Below, one piece after another: positions 36,224 to 45,966 of a stretch of DNA of 64,000 nt. Position 1 is the first letter of the stretch; the number at the start of each line of letters is the position of its first letter. Location of the stretch: contig NZ_FQYP01000011.1 in assembly GCF_900141785.1 (NCBI RefSeq), positions 683 to 64,682 on the forward strand. The letters run 5' to 3'. The notes under the pieces were generated by a model that worked only from the letters and a program-made list of their open reading frames with translations, did no database searches and had not been told where the DNA came from. Source of the stretch: Aquimarina spongiae. Its GTDB lineage: Bacteria > Bacteroidota > Bacteroidia > Flavobacteriales > Flavobacteriaceae. Made by a program: the position numbers and the translations under genes.

Positions 36224-37645
36224 TTAGTTTAATCCTACCATCCCTTGAACGGATTCAAACATTTTTTTTGAATCATAACCGAATCCATCTTTAAAAACAA
36301 TTTCCATTTCTCGGATATTCTTAGGGTTTTGTTTCAAGCTACCATTTATAAGAACCAGATCTGCTTTTTTTCCTTTTTCGACAGTGCCAATATCTTTTTG
36401 TCTTTCTAGATAAATAGCACCATTTAAAGAACATATTTTGATAGCCTCTTCAATACTAAAACCTGATTCTACCAGTATTTCTACAGTACGCTGATTCGCG
36501 TATCCAGCTACTGTTCTTCCAGCGCCTGTGGGGTCGGTTCCGGCAACCAAAAGGCCTCCTTTGTCATTGAATTGTTTGAGCCATTTTAGGTTTTTTTCAA
36601 ATCGCTTAATCGCCGAAGAATCTTTGTTTACAACTCGATCATATCGCTCCTGTATTTTTTCCTGAAATTGTGGTGCCAAAGCTTTTAGACCTCCTCCTGG
36701 TACTACTTCATGACCAGTAAATGGTTCGAAAACCACAGGAGTGGTGGTTATCGCTGTTTTATTTTTGATTAAGAGATCGATAAGTGAGTGTATTCTTGGG
36801 TCGTCTAGAGGAGCCTGATCCAAAGCTTTGCGAGCTACAAAAGGATCGCAGTGATTTTCTTCCTTATCCTTTACAAAATCGCTGGACACCATAAATCCGT
36901 GTTCCAAATTATCTATACCGATATTTGAAGCTTCGCGATGCGTCAAAGAACACAAATGCCCAGTTACTTTTAGTCCTCTTTTATGGGCTTCGATAACACA
37001 AATTTTTAAATCTTCCTTGGTGATATGATTGTAAACCTTAAAAGAAGTAACGCCTCTATCTGCCCAGTAATTAACCAATTTGGCGACATCACTTGTGCCA
37101 TTGATAAAACCGAGTTCAGGTATTTGATATCCTTCACGTTCTATAAAAGGACCGGTAACGTCCATTTTTGGCCCAGTCATTTTACCTTCATTGATCCATT
37201 TTTTTACATTAAGATCGGTTTCTGGTTGAATACTTCCAGCAGTTCTCATGGTGGTAACTCCTCCCGCAAGGTATAACCTGGGGAAGGTGAAGGTCATTTG
37301 CCCAACACTAAACCAATTTTCAAAAGGTTTAGGATAAAACATGTGTTCATGCAGCATCACTAAACCAGGAATTACCGTTTTATTAGTCCCGTCAATTGCC
37401 AGAGCGTTTTCTGGGATTTTTATGGAGTCATTATCTCCTACGGCATCAATAATTCCATTTTTAATGACGATCGTTTGGTTTGATTTTACGGGAGCACCCG
37501 TACCATCGATAATCGAAACATTAGTGATTGCTACTAATGAAGAATCAACCGTGATGAATTTTTTTACTTGTTGCGTAAAATCTTGTGCACTAATATGTAG
37601 CGAACTAAGTATTAGAGTGAGAAGTATAAATAGTTTAGCTTTCAT
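36224..37645 (-). CDS. Exported metal-dependent amidohydrolase (imidazolonepropionase-like family)
   Basis: 473 residues with a signal peptide (LILSSLHISAQ). Metal motifs: PGLVMLHEHMF (HxH), VTGHLCSLTHREASNIGIDNLEHGF and LLVAGTDPTGAG with the late Asp. Family members include prolidase-like and other secreted amidohydrolases. The substrate is not predictable. It lies downstream of the GNAT gene on the same strand. Confidence 0.87.
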   Translation of the reverse strand: MKAKLFILLTLILSSLHISAQDFTQQVKKFITVDSSLVAITNVSIIDGTGAPVKSNQTIVIKNGIIDAVGDNDSIKIPENALAIDGTNKTVIPGLVMLHEHMFYPKPFENWFSVGQMTFTFPRLYLAGGVTTMRTAGSIQPETDLNVKKWINEGKMTGPKMDVTGPFIEREGYQIPELGFINGTSDVAKLVNYWADRGVTSFKVYNHITKEDLKICVIEAHKRGLKVTGHLCSLTHREASNIGIDNLEHGFMVSSDFVKDKEENHCDPFVARKALDQAPLDDPRIHSLIDLLIKNKTAITTTPVVFEPFTGHEVVPGGGLKALAPQFQEKIQERYDRVVNKDSSAIKRFEKNLKWLKQFNDKGGLLVAGTDPTGAGRTVAGYANQRTVEILVESGFSIEEAIKICSLNGAIYLERQKDIGTVEKGKKADLVLINGSLKQNPKNIREMEIVFKDGFGYDSKKMFESVQGMVGLN

Positions 37646-37696
37646 GATTGACTTAATAAAGTTTAGCGAAGTACTAAGATGCGAAATTCTTTTGAA

Positions 37697-38233
37697 CTAC
37701 CGTTTTTGGTCCATCCAGACTTGTTTGGTAATACTGAAAACATTGAAAACTTCGTCTGTTATTTTTTCGAAGATCATTCCGTTTTTGAGAGCTACTTTTT
37801 CAGAACCAATGTTATCGAAATGTATTACAGAAACCAGCGAATCCGCAAAGCTGTTTTCAAAAGCATAGTTCTTACATTTTAAAGCAGCTTCGTAGGCATA
37901 TCCTTGTTTCCAAAACTCTGGTAGTATAGAATATCCAACTTCGAGCCTTTCCTCATTATCTATGTTTTGTACTAATAATCCACTTTGCCCAACAAATCGA
38001 TGGGTTTTTTTATCAATCAATACATTCATTCCTCCTAATTGTTTGTCATATCTATTATTGGTTTTGTCATACCATGCTTGGCAAAGCTGAGAAGGAGATA
38101 ATTTAGGATCCAAGCCTAAGAACTCTGCTACGTGATCTTCTTTGAATAAGTTGGTCCACTCATCAAAATCATTGTCTTGTAATAACCGAAATCGTAATCG
38201 TTCGGTTTCTTGGTCTGTGAGCAAGTATTTCAT
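37697..38233 (-). CDS. GNAT acetyltransferase, RimJ/RimL-like
   Basis: 178 residues. ETERLRFRLLQDNDFDEWTNLF at the N-terminus and GYSILPEFWKQGYAYEAALKCKNYAFENSF as acetyl-CoA motif. It probably acetylates a protein N-terminus or small amine. No specific substrate can be given. Confidence 0.85.
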   Translation of the reverse strand: MKYLLTDQETERLRFRLLQDNDFDEWTNLFKEDHVAEFLGLDPKLSPSQLCQAWYDKTNNRYDKQLGGMNVLIDKKTHRFVGQSGLLVQNIDNEERLEVGYSILPEFWKQGYAYEAALKCKNYAFENSFADSLVSVIHFDNIGSEKVALKNGMIFEKITDEVFNVFSITKQVWMDQKR

Positions 38234-38275
38234 TTGAAATAGAATTGTAAATTTTAGTAAAGAAAAGCAAGATAC

Positions 38276-38932
38276 TTATTGATCTTTTAAGAGAGATCGT
38301 GTTTCTTCATTAGGTTTTGCATATTGAAATCTATCCAATACCTGTGGTAATGCATAACCATCCAAGCCGATACATGATACTGTTTCAGCTTTGTCCAGTT
38401 GCACCCAACCATCAGGATGAATGATTTTTTCGTCCATGTATATGTGTTCAATCCCACCAATTACTAATAAAGTATCATTTTCTTTGATATGGTATTCGTT
38501 AATGTATTTACACCCTAGCTGTATAGGACTGTTTTGTACATAAGGAGCAAAGAAATCATCAATATAGGCTTCATTAAGCCTGGTTTTGTCAAACTCAGAA
38601 ATATCTGCTTCGTATTTTGCTGCAGTATGATGTGCGTCTTTAATGAAATCTTTATGGACCTGATTTACCGTAAAAAAACCGGTTTCTTTAATATTCTTGT
38701 ATGTGTTTCTTGGAACAGTTGTAGGTCGTAGAACAAAACCCAACATTGGAGGATTACTACCAATATGAATGATAGAATTAAAGATGGCTACATTAGTGTT
38801 GTCGTCTTTTCCTTTGGTACCTAGTAGATTACAAGATTTATAACCAGTACAACTATTGATTAGATTTGCTCTAAATCTAGATGGCATAGCGGTAAGGTCT
38901 TGTAAGGTATAGTGATTCATGGTATATTGCAA
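38276..38932 (-). CDS. Flavin reductase family protein (FMN-binding split barrel)
   Basis: 218 residues (or 214 from the ATG at 38920). AMPSRFRANLINSCTGYKSCNLLGT and PPMLGFVLRPTTVPRNTYKNIKETGFFTVN match flavin-reductase-like FMN-binding proteins. Probably a cytoplasmic oxidoreductase or flavin donor. Monocistronic by layout. Confidence 0.83.
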   Translation of the reverse strand: MQYTMNHYTLQDLTAMPSRFRANLINSCTGYKSCNLLGTKGKDDNTNVAIFNSIIHIGSNPPMLGFVLRPTTVPRNTYKNIKETGFFTVNQVHKDFIKDAHHTAAKYEADISEFDKTRLNEAYIDDFFAPYVQNSPIQLGCKYINEYHIKENDTLLVIGGIEHIYMDEKIIHPDGWVQLDKAETVSCIGLDGYALPQVLDRFQYAKPNEETRSLLKDQ

Positions 38933-39043
38933 TGTGAGTTGATACTAAAAACTCAAAACTACAGAAAAAGTAAGTACAATCACAAGTTTACCCGTATCGC
39001 TTTTGGGTGACAACAATCAATAAAATATAAAATTGAAGCAATC

Positions 39044-39844
39044 ATGCCGGATACATTTGAGAAGTATTTTGAAACCAATAGACAAACCTGGAATGAAAAA
39101 GTAAATATTCATGCGGGTAGTGCATTTTATGATATGGAAGGGTTCAAAAAAGGAGCAACTTCGTTAAACCAATTTGAAATCGATGCTTTAGGAGATGTTT
39201 CTGGAAAATCGCTATTACATCTTCAATGTCACTTTGGGCAAGATACGTTGAGTTGGAGTAGGATGGGAGCTAGGTGTACTGGGGTAGATATTTCTGAAAA
39301 TGCCATCGAATTGGCCAGAAAATTAGCTTCAGAACTAGAACAAGATGCTTCATTTGTATGTTGTAATGTATTGGATACTTCGTTGCATGTCAAAGAAGTG
39401 TTTGATATTGTATTTACAAGTTATGGAGTGATTGGTTGGCTTCCCGATTTACAACCTTGGGCAAACATGATTGCAGAACGTTTACGGCCTGGAGGAACCT
39501 TTTATTTGGTAGAATTTCATCCTATTGTATGGATGTTTGATTATCTCGAAAAAGAACCTGTGATACGATATGGATACCATCAAAAAGAAGCGATTTATGA
39601 AGAGTATCAAGGAACGTATGCCGATACTGACTCAAGTATGATCAGTAAAGAGTACGGGTGGAATCATGGATTAGGCGAAGTCGTATCATCTTTAACCAAA
39701 GCTGGTCTAAAGATTGAGTATCTGCAAGAGTACGATACGTCTCCCTATGAAATTTTTCCAAACCTTATAAAGAATAAAGAGGGGATGTTTGAAATGAGTG
39801 AGAAACTCTATCCGCTTTTATTTTCCGTAAAGGCAACCCGTTAA
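39044..39844 (+). CDS. Class I SAM-dependent methyltransferase
   Basis: 266 residues. GKSLLHLQCHFGQDTLSWSRMGARCTGVDISENAIELARKLA is the SAM-binding motif, with DIVFTSYGVIGWLPDLQPW and RPGGTFYLVEFHP later. The substrate is unknown. It overlaps the convergent aldehyde dehydrogenase gene by four bases. Confidence 0.88.
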   Translation: MPDTFEKYFETNRQTWNEKVNIHAGSAFYDMEGFKKGATSLNQFEIDALGDVSGKSLLHLQCHFGQDTLSWSRMGARCTGVDISENAIELARKLASELEQDASFVCCNVLDTSLHVKEVFDIVFTSYGVIGWLPDLQPWANMIAERLRPGGTFYLVEFHPIVWMFDYLEKEPVIRYGYHQKEAIYEEYQGTYADTDSSMISKEYGWNHGLGEVVSSLTKAGLKIEYLQEYDTSPYEIFPNLIKNKEGMFEMSEKLYPLLFSVKATR

Positions 39845-41205
39845 CCCACAAGACGCTTTAGCCACTTTAATTTTTTGCTGCTATACGGAGCATATTTAAG
39901 GTCTAGTTCTACCCAAAATGGTTTCTGAAGCACACTTTTGTAATGAGAAAAAGCTTCAAAACCGTATTTGCCATGATAGGTCCCGATACCACTTTCTCCA
40001 ACTCCTCCAAAAGGAAGTGTCTGTTCGGTAAAATGCATCACAGCATCATTTACTGCTCCACCGCCAAAAGAAATTTCATTTAAGATTCTTTTTCTGGTTG
40101 TGCTATTTTTGGTGAATACATAAAAAGATAACGGTTTCTCAAATTTCTTGACACGCTCTATAGCTTCATCGATAGTATCAAAGGTGAGTATGGGCATAAT
40201 AGGACCAAAGATTTCTTCTTGCATTACCTTGTCTGTATATACCACATCAGTTAAAACAGTAGGGGGAATTACTCTTTCTTCTTTGTTTCCTTTGCCTCCT
40301 ATAAAGATTTTGTCTTCGTTGATGAGATCATTAAGACGATCCAGGTTCTTTTCGTTAATGATTTGAGTATAGTTATCGTTATCGACGTGATAATCTGATT
40401 TTTCGATATACTTTTTGATTGCCGCTAAGAATTTGTCTTTTATAGTAGCATCGACCAAAACATAATCTGGAGCAATACAGGTTTGTCCTGCATTAAGATA
40501 TTTTGCCCAAACTAATCGCTTGGCCGTCATATCGATATTTACATCCTTTGTTATTATAGCTGGACTTTTTCCTCCTAATTCTAAAGTGACTGGCGTTAGG
40601 TGTTTAGCAGCGGCTTGATATACAATCTTTCCCACAGGAACACTGCCGGTAAAAAATATTTTATCAAAACGAATCTCTAGTAATGCTGTGGTTTCTTTTA
40701 CACTACCTTCTACAACTTTAAACAGTTTTGGATCAAAATTTTGATTGATTAATTGTGCCATTACTTCAGAAGTTTGGGAAGGCACTTCACTTGGTTTTAA
40801 AACTACAGTACATCCCGCAGCAATGGCAGCTATTGCTGGGCAAAGGGATAATTGGTATGGGTAATTCCAGGCACCGATGACTAGAATAGTACCATAAGGT
40901 TCGGGAATAATATAGCTCTTACCAGGAAGGTTAGCCAAACCAGTAGAAACTTTTTTCTTTTTTGCCCATTTTTTAACCTTTACCAATGCGAGATCAATTT
41001 CATGATAAATAATAGATAGCTCTGTAAGGTAGGTTTCAAATTCGGATTTTTTGAAATCCTGATATATAGCTTGATAAAGTAGCGTTTCGTTTTGTTTTAA
41101 AACGTTTTTTAATCGTTTTAACTCTTGAATTCTAAAAGAAATATTTTTCGTTGCATTCGTATTGAAAAAATTACGTTGCTGATCTACTATTTCTTGATAA
41201 TTCAT
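39841..41205 (-). CDS. Aldehyde dehydrogenase, class 3-like (fatty aldehyde type)
   Basis: 454 residues, the shorter ALDH class. ILVIGAWNYPYQLSLCPAIAA, FFTGSVPVGKIVY, LELGGKSPAII with catalytic Glu and AGQTCIAPDYVL with catalytic Cys. The end LPFGGVGESGIGTYHGKYGFEAFSHYKSV matches the class 3 pattern. The start overlaps the upstream hydroxylase gene by 4 bases (ATGA), so the two are translationally coupled. A C-terminal membrane anchor is not obvious. Confidence 0.9.
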   Translation of the reverse strand: MNYQEIVDQQRNFFNTNATKNISFRIQELKRLKNVLKQNETLLYQAIYQDFKKSEFETYLTELSIIYHEIDLALVKVKKWAKKKKVSTGLANLPGKSYIIPEPYGTILVIGAWNYPYQLSLCPAIAAIAAGCTVVLKPSEVPSQTSEVMAQLINQNFDPKLFKVVEGSVKETTALLEIRFDKIFFTGSVPVGKIVYQAAAKHLTPVTLELGGKSPAIITKDVNIDMTAKRLVWAKYLNAGQTCIAPDYVLVDATIKDKFLAAIKKYIEKSDYHVDNDNYTQIINEKNLDRLNDLINEDKIFIGGKGNKEERVIPPTVLTDVVYTDKVMQEEIFGPIMPILTFDTIDEAIERVKKFEKPLSFYVFTKNSTTRKRILNEISFGGGAVNDAVMHFTEQTLPFGGVGESGIGTYHGKYGFEAFSHYKSVLQKPFWVELDLKYAPYSSKKLKWLKRLVG

Positions 41206-42200
41206 ATTTCTACTTTTTCAAGGTTTTTATGACTCGCTTTTTCTCGAATTACTTCCTTTTTGGGTGAAGCTTGTTTCTTTTGAAGCTCGAGTTCTCGTTG
41301 CATTTCTTTTACTGTAAGAGTACTTCCATCGTGACTCCATCCCGGAGGGCCAAAAATATACATGAATTTATGATACCAGTTTTTGGATTTTTTGGTGTCG
41401 TTCCAGATGTCCCTATATTCATGAGTAAGTATTACCCATGGGTTGTAAGAGTTAGGTGCATGTGTTACTCCATACTGTACGTCGATATTTTCGTCTAATT
41501 CTTTCCAGGTATTAAACATTTTGTCAAAAATATTTAGAAACCCTCCGTGATTCTTATCCATGTATTCCACATTTTTCGCATGGTGTACTTGATGCATTGT
41601 ATGCGTGTTGAATATCTTTTCCAAAAAGCCAAGCTTAGGGATGTATACTGAATGCAGCTGGAATTGCCATAAAGCTTCAATTCCTAAACACACCACTACC
41701 ATTTCTGGAGGAAAACCTATTGCAGGCAGCCACATATAGAATAAGGGTTTGTACAAAATAGTAAACCACCCATTACGCACAGCGGTACCCAAATTAAAAT
41801 TATCGGACGAGTGATGGACAATATGAGCAGCCCAAAGCGCTCTAACCATATGATTTTGTCGATGAAACCAATAGTAGGTAAAATCATCTAGTAATTGACA
41901 TACTAACCAAACATACCAGGCATATCCAAAGGACTCCCATCCCATAATATTAGTTCGTACACCATCAACCAGTGGATTAAAAAAGTCATACACATAGTTG
42001 AAAATAACAATAGCCGAAATAGTTTTGATTAGTGGAGCAAGTAATGCAGATCCTACACCCATAAACAAACTGGCACCTAGATCTTTCCATTCATACAAAT
42101 CTTTTTTGCTATGATCATGCGTTTTGCTGTAGGTTAGCTCTAATAAAATCAGTCCTAAGAAGCAGGGTACTCCATAGACTAAGGGGTTGGTAAAATCCAT
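41202..42200 (-). CDS. Sterol desaturase/fatty acid hydroxylase family membrane protein
   Basis: 332 residues. The di-iron histidine clusters WFHRQNH, HIVHHSSDNFN and HTMHQVHHAKN lie among four or more hydrophobic segments. The family oxidises lipids or alkyl chains in the membrane. The coupled aldehyde dehydrogenase suggests a hydroxylation followed by aldehyde oxidation, or breakdown of a lipid ether or aldehyde. The substrate is unproven. Confidence 0.88.
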   Translation of the reverse strand: MDFTNPLVYGVPCFLGLILLELTYSKTHDHSKKDLYEWKDLGASLFMGVGSALLAPLIKTISAIVIFNYVYDFFNPLVDGVRTNIMGWESFGYAWYVWLVCQLLDDFTYYWFHRQNHMVRALWAAHIVHHSSDNFNLGTAVRNGWFTILYKPLFYMWLPAIGFPPEMVVVCLGIEALWQFQLHSVYIPKLGFLEKIFNTHTMHQVHHAKNVEYMDKNHGGFLNIFDKMFNTWKELDENIDVQYGVTHAPNSYNPWVILTHEYRDIWNDTKKSKNWYHKFMYIFGPPGWSHDGSTLTVKEMQRELELQKKQASPKKEVIREKASHKNLEKVEI

Positions 42201-42333
42201 TCTTTTTTTGTTCTTGTTGAATAAGGGCAGAATATAGTGAGATTTTTTAGCAATTCTTTAACATTTTTGAATGAATTGCTAAAAAGTTGTAGTTTTTTAT
42301 CATTTTTAACCTGCTTTTTTGTTTTGTTTACCT

Positions 42334-42762
42334 TTATTTGGCAAAAATTTGCTCTTTATGTTTAAAGGCTTTGAACTCTAAAGCATTTCCACAAGGATCA
42401 TACAAGAACATGGTGGCTTGTTCTCCTACTTCTCCTTCAAAACGAATGTAGGGTTCGATAACAAAAGAGATTTTCTTGGAAGTTAACATTTTGGCCAGGT
42501 TTTCCCAAACATCCCACTCTAGAATGATTCCAAAATGGGGTACAGGAACGTCTTTACCATCAACCCGATTGCTATGCGCTTTTTCTTCCTCAGATTTTGG
42601 CTTATAGTGTATAACTAATTGATGTCCAAAAAAATTAAAGTCTACCCAGTGATCGCTACTACGACCTTCTTCTAATTCAAAAATATCATTATAGAATTTT
42701 CTGGCTTTCTGTAAATCATCTACAGGGATGGCTAGATGAAAAGGAGATAAAGTATGATTCAT
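42334..42762 (-). CDS. VOC (glyoxalase/bleomycin-resistance) family protein
   Basis: 142 residues from ATG 42762 (MNHTLSPFHLAIPVDDLQKARKFYNDIF). Later FLYDPCGNALEFKAF is the VOC terminal motif. A longer frame to 42927 is discarded because it only adds sequence overlapping the upstream gene. A dioxygenase or lyase role is possible. The specific activity is unknown. Confidence 0.85.
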   Translation of the reverse strand: MNHTLSPFHLAIPVDDLQKARKFYNDIFELEEGRSSDHWVDFNFFGHQLVIHYKPKSEEEKAHSNRVDGKDVPVPHFGIILEWDVWENLAKMLTSKKISFVIEPYIRFEGEVGEQATMFLYDPCGNALEFKAFKHKEQIFAK

Positions 42763-42784
42763 AGTAAAAATTGAAGTATTTGTG

Positions 42785-43744
42785 TTAATCTTTAATGGTA
42801 TTCCAGATATCGAGGTACATTTTCCACTGGTTGTTTTCTTTTTTCCATACCACGACGTATTTGCCTTGATAACTAATTTCGGTACCATCGGCTCTTTTGT
42901 TTTTTCCTTTGTAAATCCCATAATCATGGGCTGTATTATTCAAAATCACGATTTCTTCGGGAATGATTTCGTGTGCAATAGGAGTGTAACTGTCGGCACC
43001 CCCAGACCATCGCTTTTTGATGGCTTCATATCCTTTGATAATAGGCGTGTTATTGGGAAATATTTTGGCATCTTTGGTATACGCATTCGCAATGGCTTCA
43101 AAATCTTTCTTTAAATACGCAGCAGAAAAAGATTTTGCAGCATTACGGATTTGGTCTTCATCAGATAGCTTTTCTGTATCCTTTCTCTTTATACAATCAA
43201 TTTTCCAGGTGGGATAAGAAAAAGACTCATTGGTATTTACCCATTCTCCTAACCATTTAAATCCCTTTTCGGTAATATCATAAAAATTGATCTTGTAATA
43301 TCCCTCCATTCCATTAGGAGCTTTTTGTTCTTTGTACAAAATGATTTTATCATCTTTTTTATTTCCTTCCCAGGCAGAGAGCACCGGAGTAGGACCACTA
43401 GAAGAATAATAATGCACGTACCATTTGCTACTATCCTGGATAAATTGACGAATACTACCAGAATGTTTCCCATCTTCTTTTAGTGTTTCGTCCTGAACAG
43501 CCATTCCGTTCATGATATATTTAAATTCCCAAGTCATTATATTGGGAGCTGCCCAGGATTGATCTTTGTTTCGGGTTATCGAAGTACAATCACAAATCCC
43601 GATCATCGGTTGGAAATCCATAATTTCTTTAGGAGCATCGGGATGAGGTTTTCCAAATGGATAGGCTTCAGAGGGTTCGTTTTCATATTGCCCCCAACAG
43701 GCTATAGAAATCAAACCAACAAATAGTATGATTAGATGTTTCAT
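42785..43744 (-). CDS. Exported two-domain protein: DUF1579-like plus SnoaL/DUF4440-like
   Basis: 319 residues with a signal peptide ending near residue 18 (ISIACWGQ). Residues about 45-185 form a beta-rich domain (MTWEFKYIMNGMAVQDETLKEDG). Residues 195-319 form a SnoaL-like cone domain (IRNAAKSFSAAYLKKDFEAIANAYTKDAKIFPNN, ending GKYVVVWKKENNQWKMYLDIWN). No catalytic assignment is possible. Confidence 0.72.
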   Translation of the reverse strand: MKHLIILFVGLISIACWGQYENEPSEAYPFGKPHPDAPKEIMDFQPMIGICDCTSITRNKDQSWAAPNIMTWEFKYIMNGMAVQDETLKEDGKHSGSIRQFIQDSSKWYVHYYSSSGPTPVLSAWEGNKKDDKIILYKEQKAPNGMEGYYKINFYDITEKGFKWLGEWVNTNESFSYPTWKIDCIKRKDTEKLSDEDQIRNAAKSFSAAYLKKDFEAIANAYTKDAKIFPNNTPIIKGYEAIKKRWSGGADSYTPIAHEIIPEEIVILNNTAHDYGIYKGKNKRADGTEISYQGKYVVVWKKENNQWKMYLDIWNTIKD

Positions 43745-43828
43745 CGGTTAGCATTTTAAGTGCACAGATGAGTAATTTACTTAATTTATCAGCAAATTGT
43801 TTTGAGGAATCAGAAAATTAGGATTTTG

Positions 43829-44689
43829 TTAACGGCTATTTCTTCTGCGTTTTCTCCTATGGTCGCTGGAAGTATTTCTTTTGGAAGGAGCAGAAGCATT
43901 GTTTTTACGGTCCATATTTCGTTTTGGCCTTGATCGCTCTTTGTTTTCCTCAAATTTTGAGGCTTCTTCTGTTTTGCTAGAATCCCCTACATCTTTGTTA
44001 ATGTGTTGCAGTTCCTCTTCTGTAAAATATCTCCACTTTCCGACAGGAACATCCAGAGTAATATTCATGATTCGGATTCTTTTCAGGGATACTACATCAT
44101 AGCCCAGATATTCGCACATCCGTCTAATTTGTCGATTAAGCCCCTGCGTAAGTACAATTCTAAAAGTAAACTTGCTAATCTGTTCTACCTCGCATTTTCG
44201 AGTAACTGTATCCAAAATAGGAATACCATTTCCCATGCGTTTGATAAATTGAGGATTGATCAATTTATTGACGGTAACTATGTACTCTTTTTCGTGATTG
44301 TTACGGGCTCTTAGGATCTTATTTACAATATTTCCATCACTGGTAAGAAAAATTAGACCCTCACTGGGTTTGTCGAGACGACCAATTGGGAAAATACGTT
44401 TCGGATAATTGATAAAATCAATAATATTGTCCTTTTCATTTTGAGCGGTGGTACAAACAATACCCACTGGTTTATTAAACGCAAGATATACGTGTTTTTC
44501 TTTAGGTTCTGTTATAAGATCACCATCAACGCGAACTTCATCATCTACAGCCACCTTGGTCCCCATCTCCGGAACTTTCCCGTTGATAGTAACTCTACCT
44601 TGCTCGATTAATTTATCAGCTTCACGGCGAGAGCAATATCCTACTTCGCTCAAATATTTATTTAGTCTGGTAAGTTTAGCATTTTCCAC
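43829..44689 (-). CDS. rluF: 23S rRNA pseudouridine synthase, RluF/RluB-type
   Basis: 286 residues. N-terminal S4 domain (RLNKYLSEVGYCSRREADKLIEQGRVTING), catalytic Asp in FPIGRLDKPSEGLIFLTSDG, and conserved GLNRQIRRMCEYLGY. The C-terminal 45 residues are basic and low-complexity (KRNMDRKNNASAPSKRN), a probable RNA-binding tail. It isomerises one uridine in 23S rRNA. RluF is the closest pattern, though RluB is an alternative. Confidence 0.88.
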   Translation of the reverse strand: MENAKLTRLNKYLSEVGYCSRREADKLIEQGRVTINGKVPEMGTKVAVDDEVRVDGDLITEPKEKHVYLAFNKPVGIVCTTAQNEKDNIIDFINYPKRIFPIGRLDKPSEGLIFLTSDGNIVNKILRARNNHEKEYIVTVNKLINPQFIKRMGNGIPILDTVTRKCEVEQISKFTFRIVLTQGLNRQIRRMCEYLGYDVVSLKRIRIMNITLDVPVGKWRYFTEEELQHINKDVGDSSKTEEASKFEENKERSRPKRNMDRKNNASAPSKRNTSSDHRRKRRRNSR

Positions 44690-44752
44690 ACGGCAAAGGT
44701 AATTATTAAATTCTATTACCGGTCGGATTTTGGCTTTGGATCAAAAAGATGT

Positions 44753-45592
44753 TTAGCTTTTTAGAAAAGTAATAATCATATCGTCTACTTCTTCGTAAAA
44801 CAAAGAGTGACCATAGTTTTCGGTAGTGATAAACTGTGATCCTTTCCAACTTTGAGAAATAGCAACTACTTCATTATAAGGAGCTATATCGTCGTACTTG
44901 TCATGAATAAGCAATCCTTTTTTATCAATGGATGTTGCAAATTTTGAAACCGAAAACTCTTCGAAATAAAATCCATATTTGTTTTTAAAAAAGTCATCCA
45001 AGGCTTTCATGAATTTTGAAGATAAACGAAGTATCCCTTGAAATTGTCCCATGATTCTTTCTAAATCTGAAGGTGGTGCTAGAATAATGAGTTTATTGAT
45101 CTCTTGATCTGGATATACATACTGATGATAAAGTGTCGTCATACCACCTACAGAATGCCCCATAATATGATCAGGGCGATACAGTTCGACCATCTTTTGA
45201 AGACATTGAGTGTAAAAAGGAACACTCAGTATTTTTCCGCTAGAATACCCATGTGCTGGAGCATCAAAAGCAACAACGTTATACCCTTGTTGGTGTAATT
45301 TCTGTATGATTCGTTTCCAACGATGAGTATTGCTTTCCCATCCATGCACCACAAGAATGGTTTCTCCCATGTTGGCCCATCTGTAGGACTGTATATAAAT
45401 GTCTTCTACAGCAATAACGGCATCTTCTGCTTCATCAAGAAAATCTTCTTGTTCTGGTAATACTTTACCTTTTCGAGGAGTACAAAATAGCATGTAGGCC
45501 TTATGTAATGCCTTTTTAGGAGAGAAAAAGAATAATAACTGGAGATACTTTCCAATGAGTAAAGGTACGTATTTTTTAAATTTTTCTCTCAT
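44753..45592 (-). CDS. Alpha/beta hydrolase
   Basis: 279 residues. LVVHGWESNTHRWKRII, GYNVVAFDAPAHGYSSGK, and nucleophile motif IMGHSVGGMTTLYH. The late Asp is in LLIHDKYDDIAPY and the His in ENYGHSLF. The substrate is unknown. It overlaps the cupin gene by 4 bases. Confidence 0.87.
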   Translation of the reverse strand: MREKFKKYVPLLIGKYLQLLFFFSPKKALHKAYMLFCTPRKGKVLPEQEDFLDEAEDAVIAVEDIYIQSYRWANMGETILVVHGWESNTHRWKRIIQKLHQQGYNVVAFDAPAHGYSSGKILSVPFYTQCLQKMVELYRPDHIMGHSVGGMTTLYHQYVYPDQEINKLIILAPPSDLERIMGQFQGILRLSSKFMKALDDFFKNKYGFYFEEFSVSKFATSIDKKGLLIHDKYDDIAPYNEVVAISQSWKGSQFITTENYGHSLFYEEVDDMIITFLKS

Positions 45593-45957
45593 TCATCTTC
45601 TCGATGTACAGCTTCCATAGAAAAAGCAGGAAGACAAATGGCAATATACTCACATTCTTCATCAAATGGGTTAGCATATTGAACTCTTGTGTTTTTTTCA
45701 ATTTTGATAGATTGTCCCGAATGCAATATTACCTTTTCGCCTTCGATGGTAAACTGTTTCTTACCTCTTATGATATAAGTGTATTCATCAAATTCTGGTG
45801 TTTGAAAAGGTTCACTCCATCCTGAGGGAGCAATCATATGTGCAATGCTAATTTGCGAATTACCATCGGTAGCCCTTCCAAAATGCTCTTCGATGAGCTT
45901 CCCGTCGGTAGTAGGAACAATAAATGGTGTTTTTTGAATATGATATTTTTTACTCAT
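45589..45957 (-). CDS. Cupin-domain protein
   Basis: 122 residues. Single cupin barrel: GWSEPFQTPEFDEYTYIIRGKKQFTIEGEKVILHSGQSIKI. The metal site is only partly conserved (EFDEYTYI instead of HxH). It is translationally coupled to the hydrolase by a 4-base overlap. Role unknown. Confidence 0.82.
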   Translation of the reverse strand: MSKKYHIQKTPFIVPTTDGKLIEEHFGRATDGNSQISIAHMIAPSGWSEPFQTPEFDEYTYIIRGKKQFTIEGEKVILHSGQSIKIEKNTRVQYANPFDEECEYIAICLPAFSMEAVHREDE

Positions 45958-45966
45958 TCTATAATT

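Noticed and set aside
42763..42927. Upstream extension of the VOC gene to 42927
   Set aside because: The extra 55 residues have no family match and overlap the end of the upstream gene in another frame.
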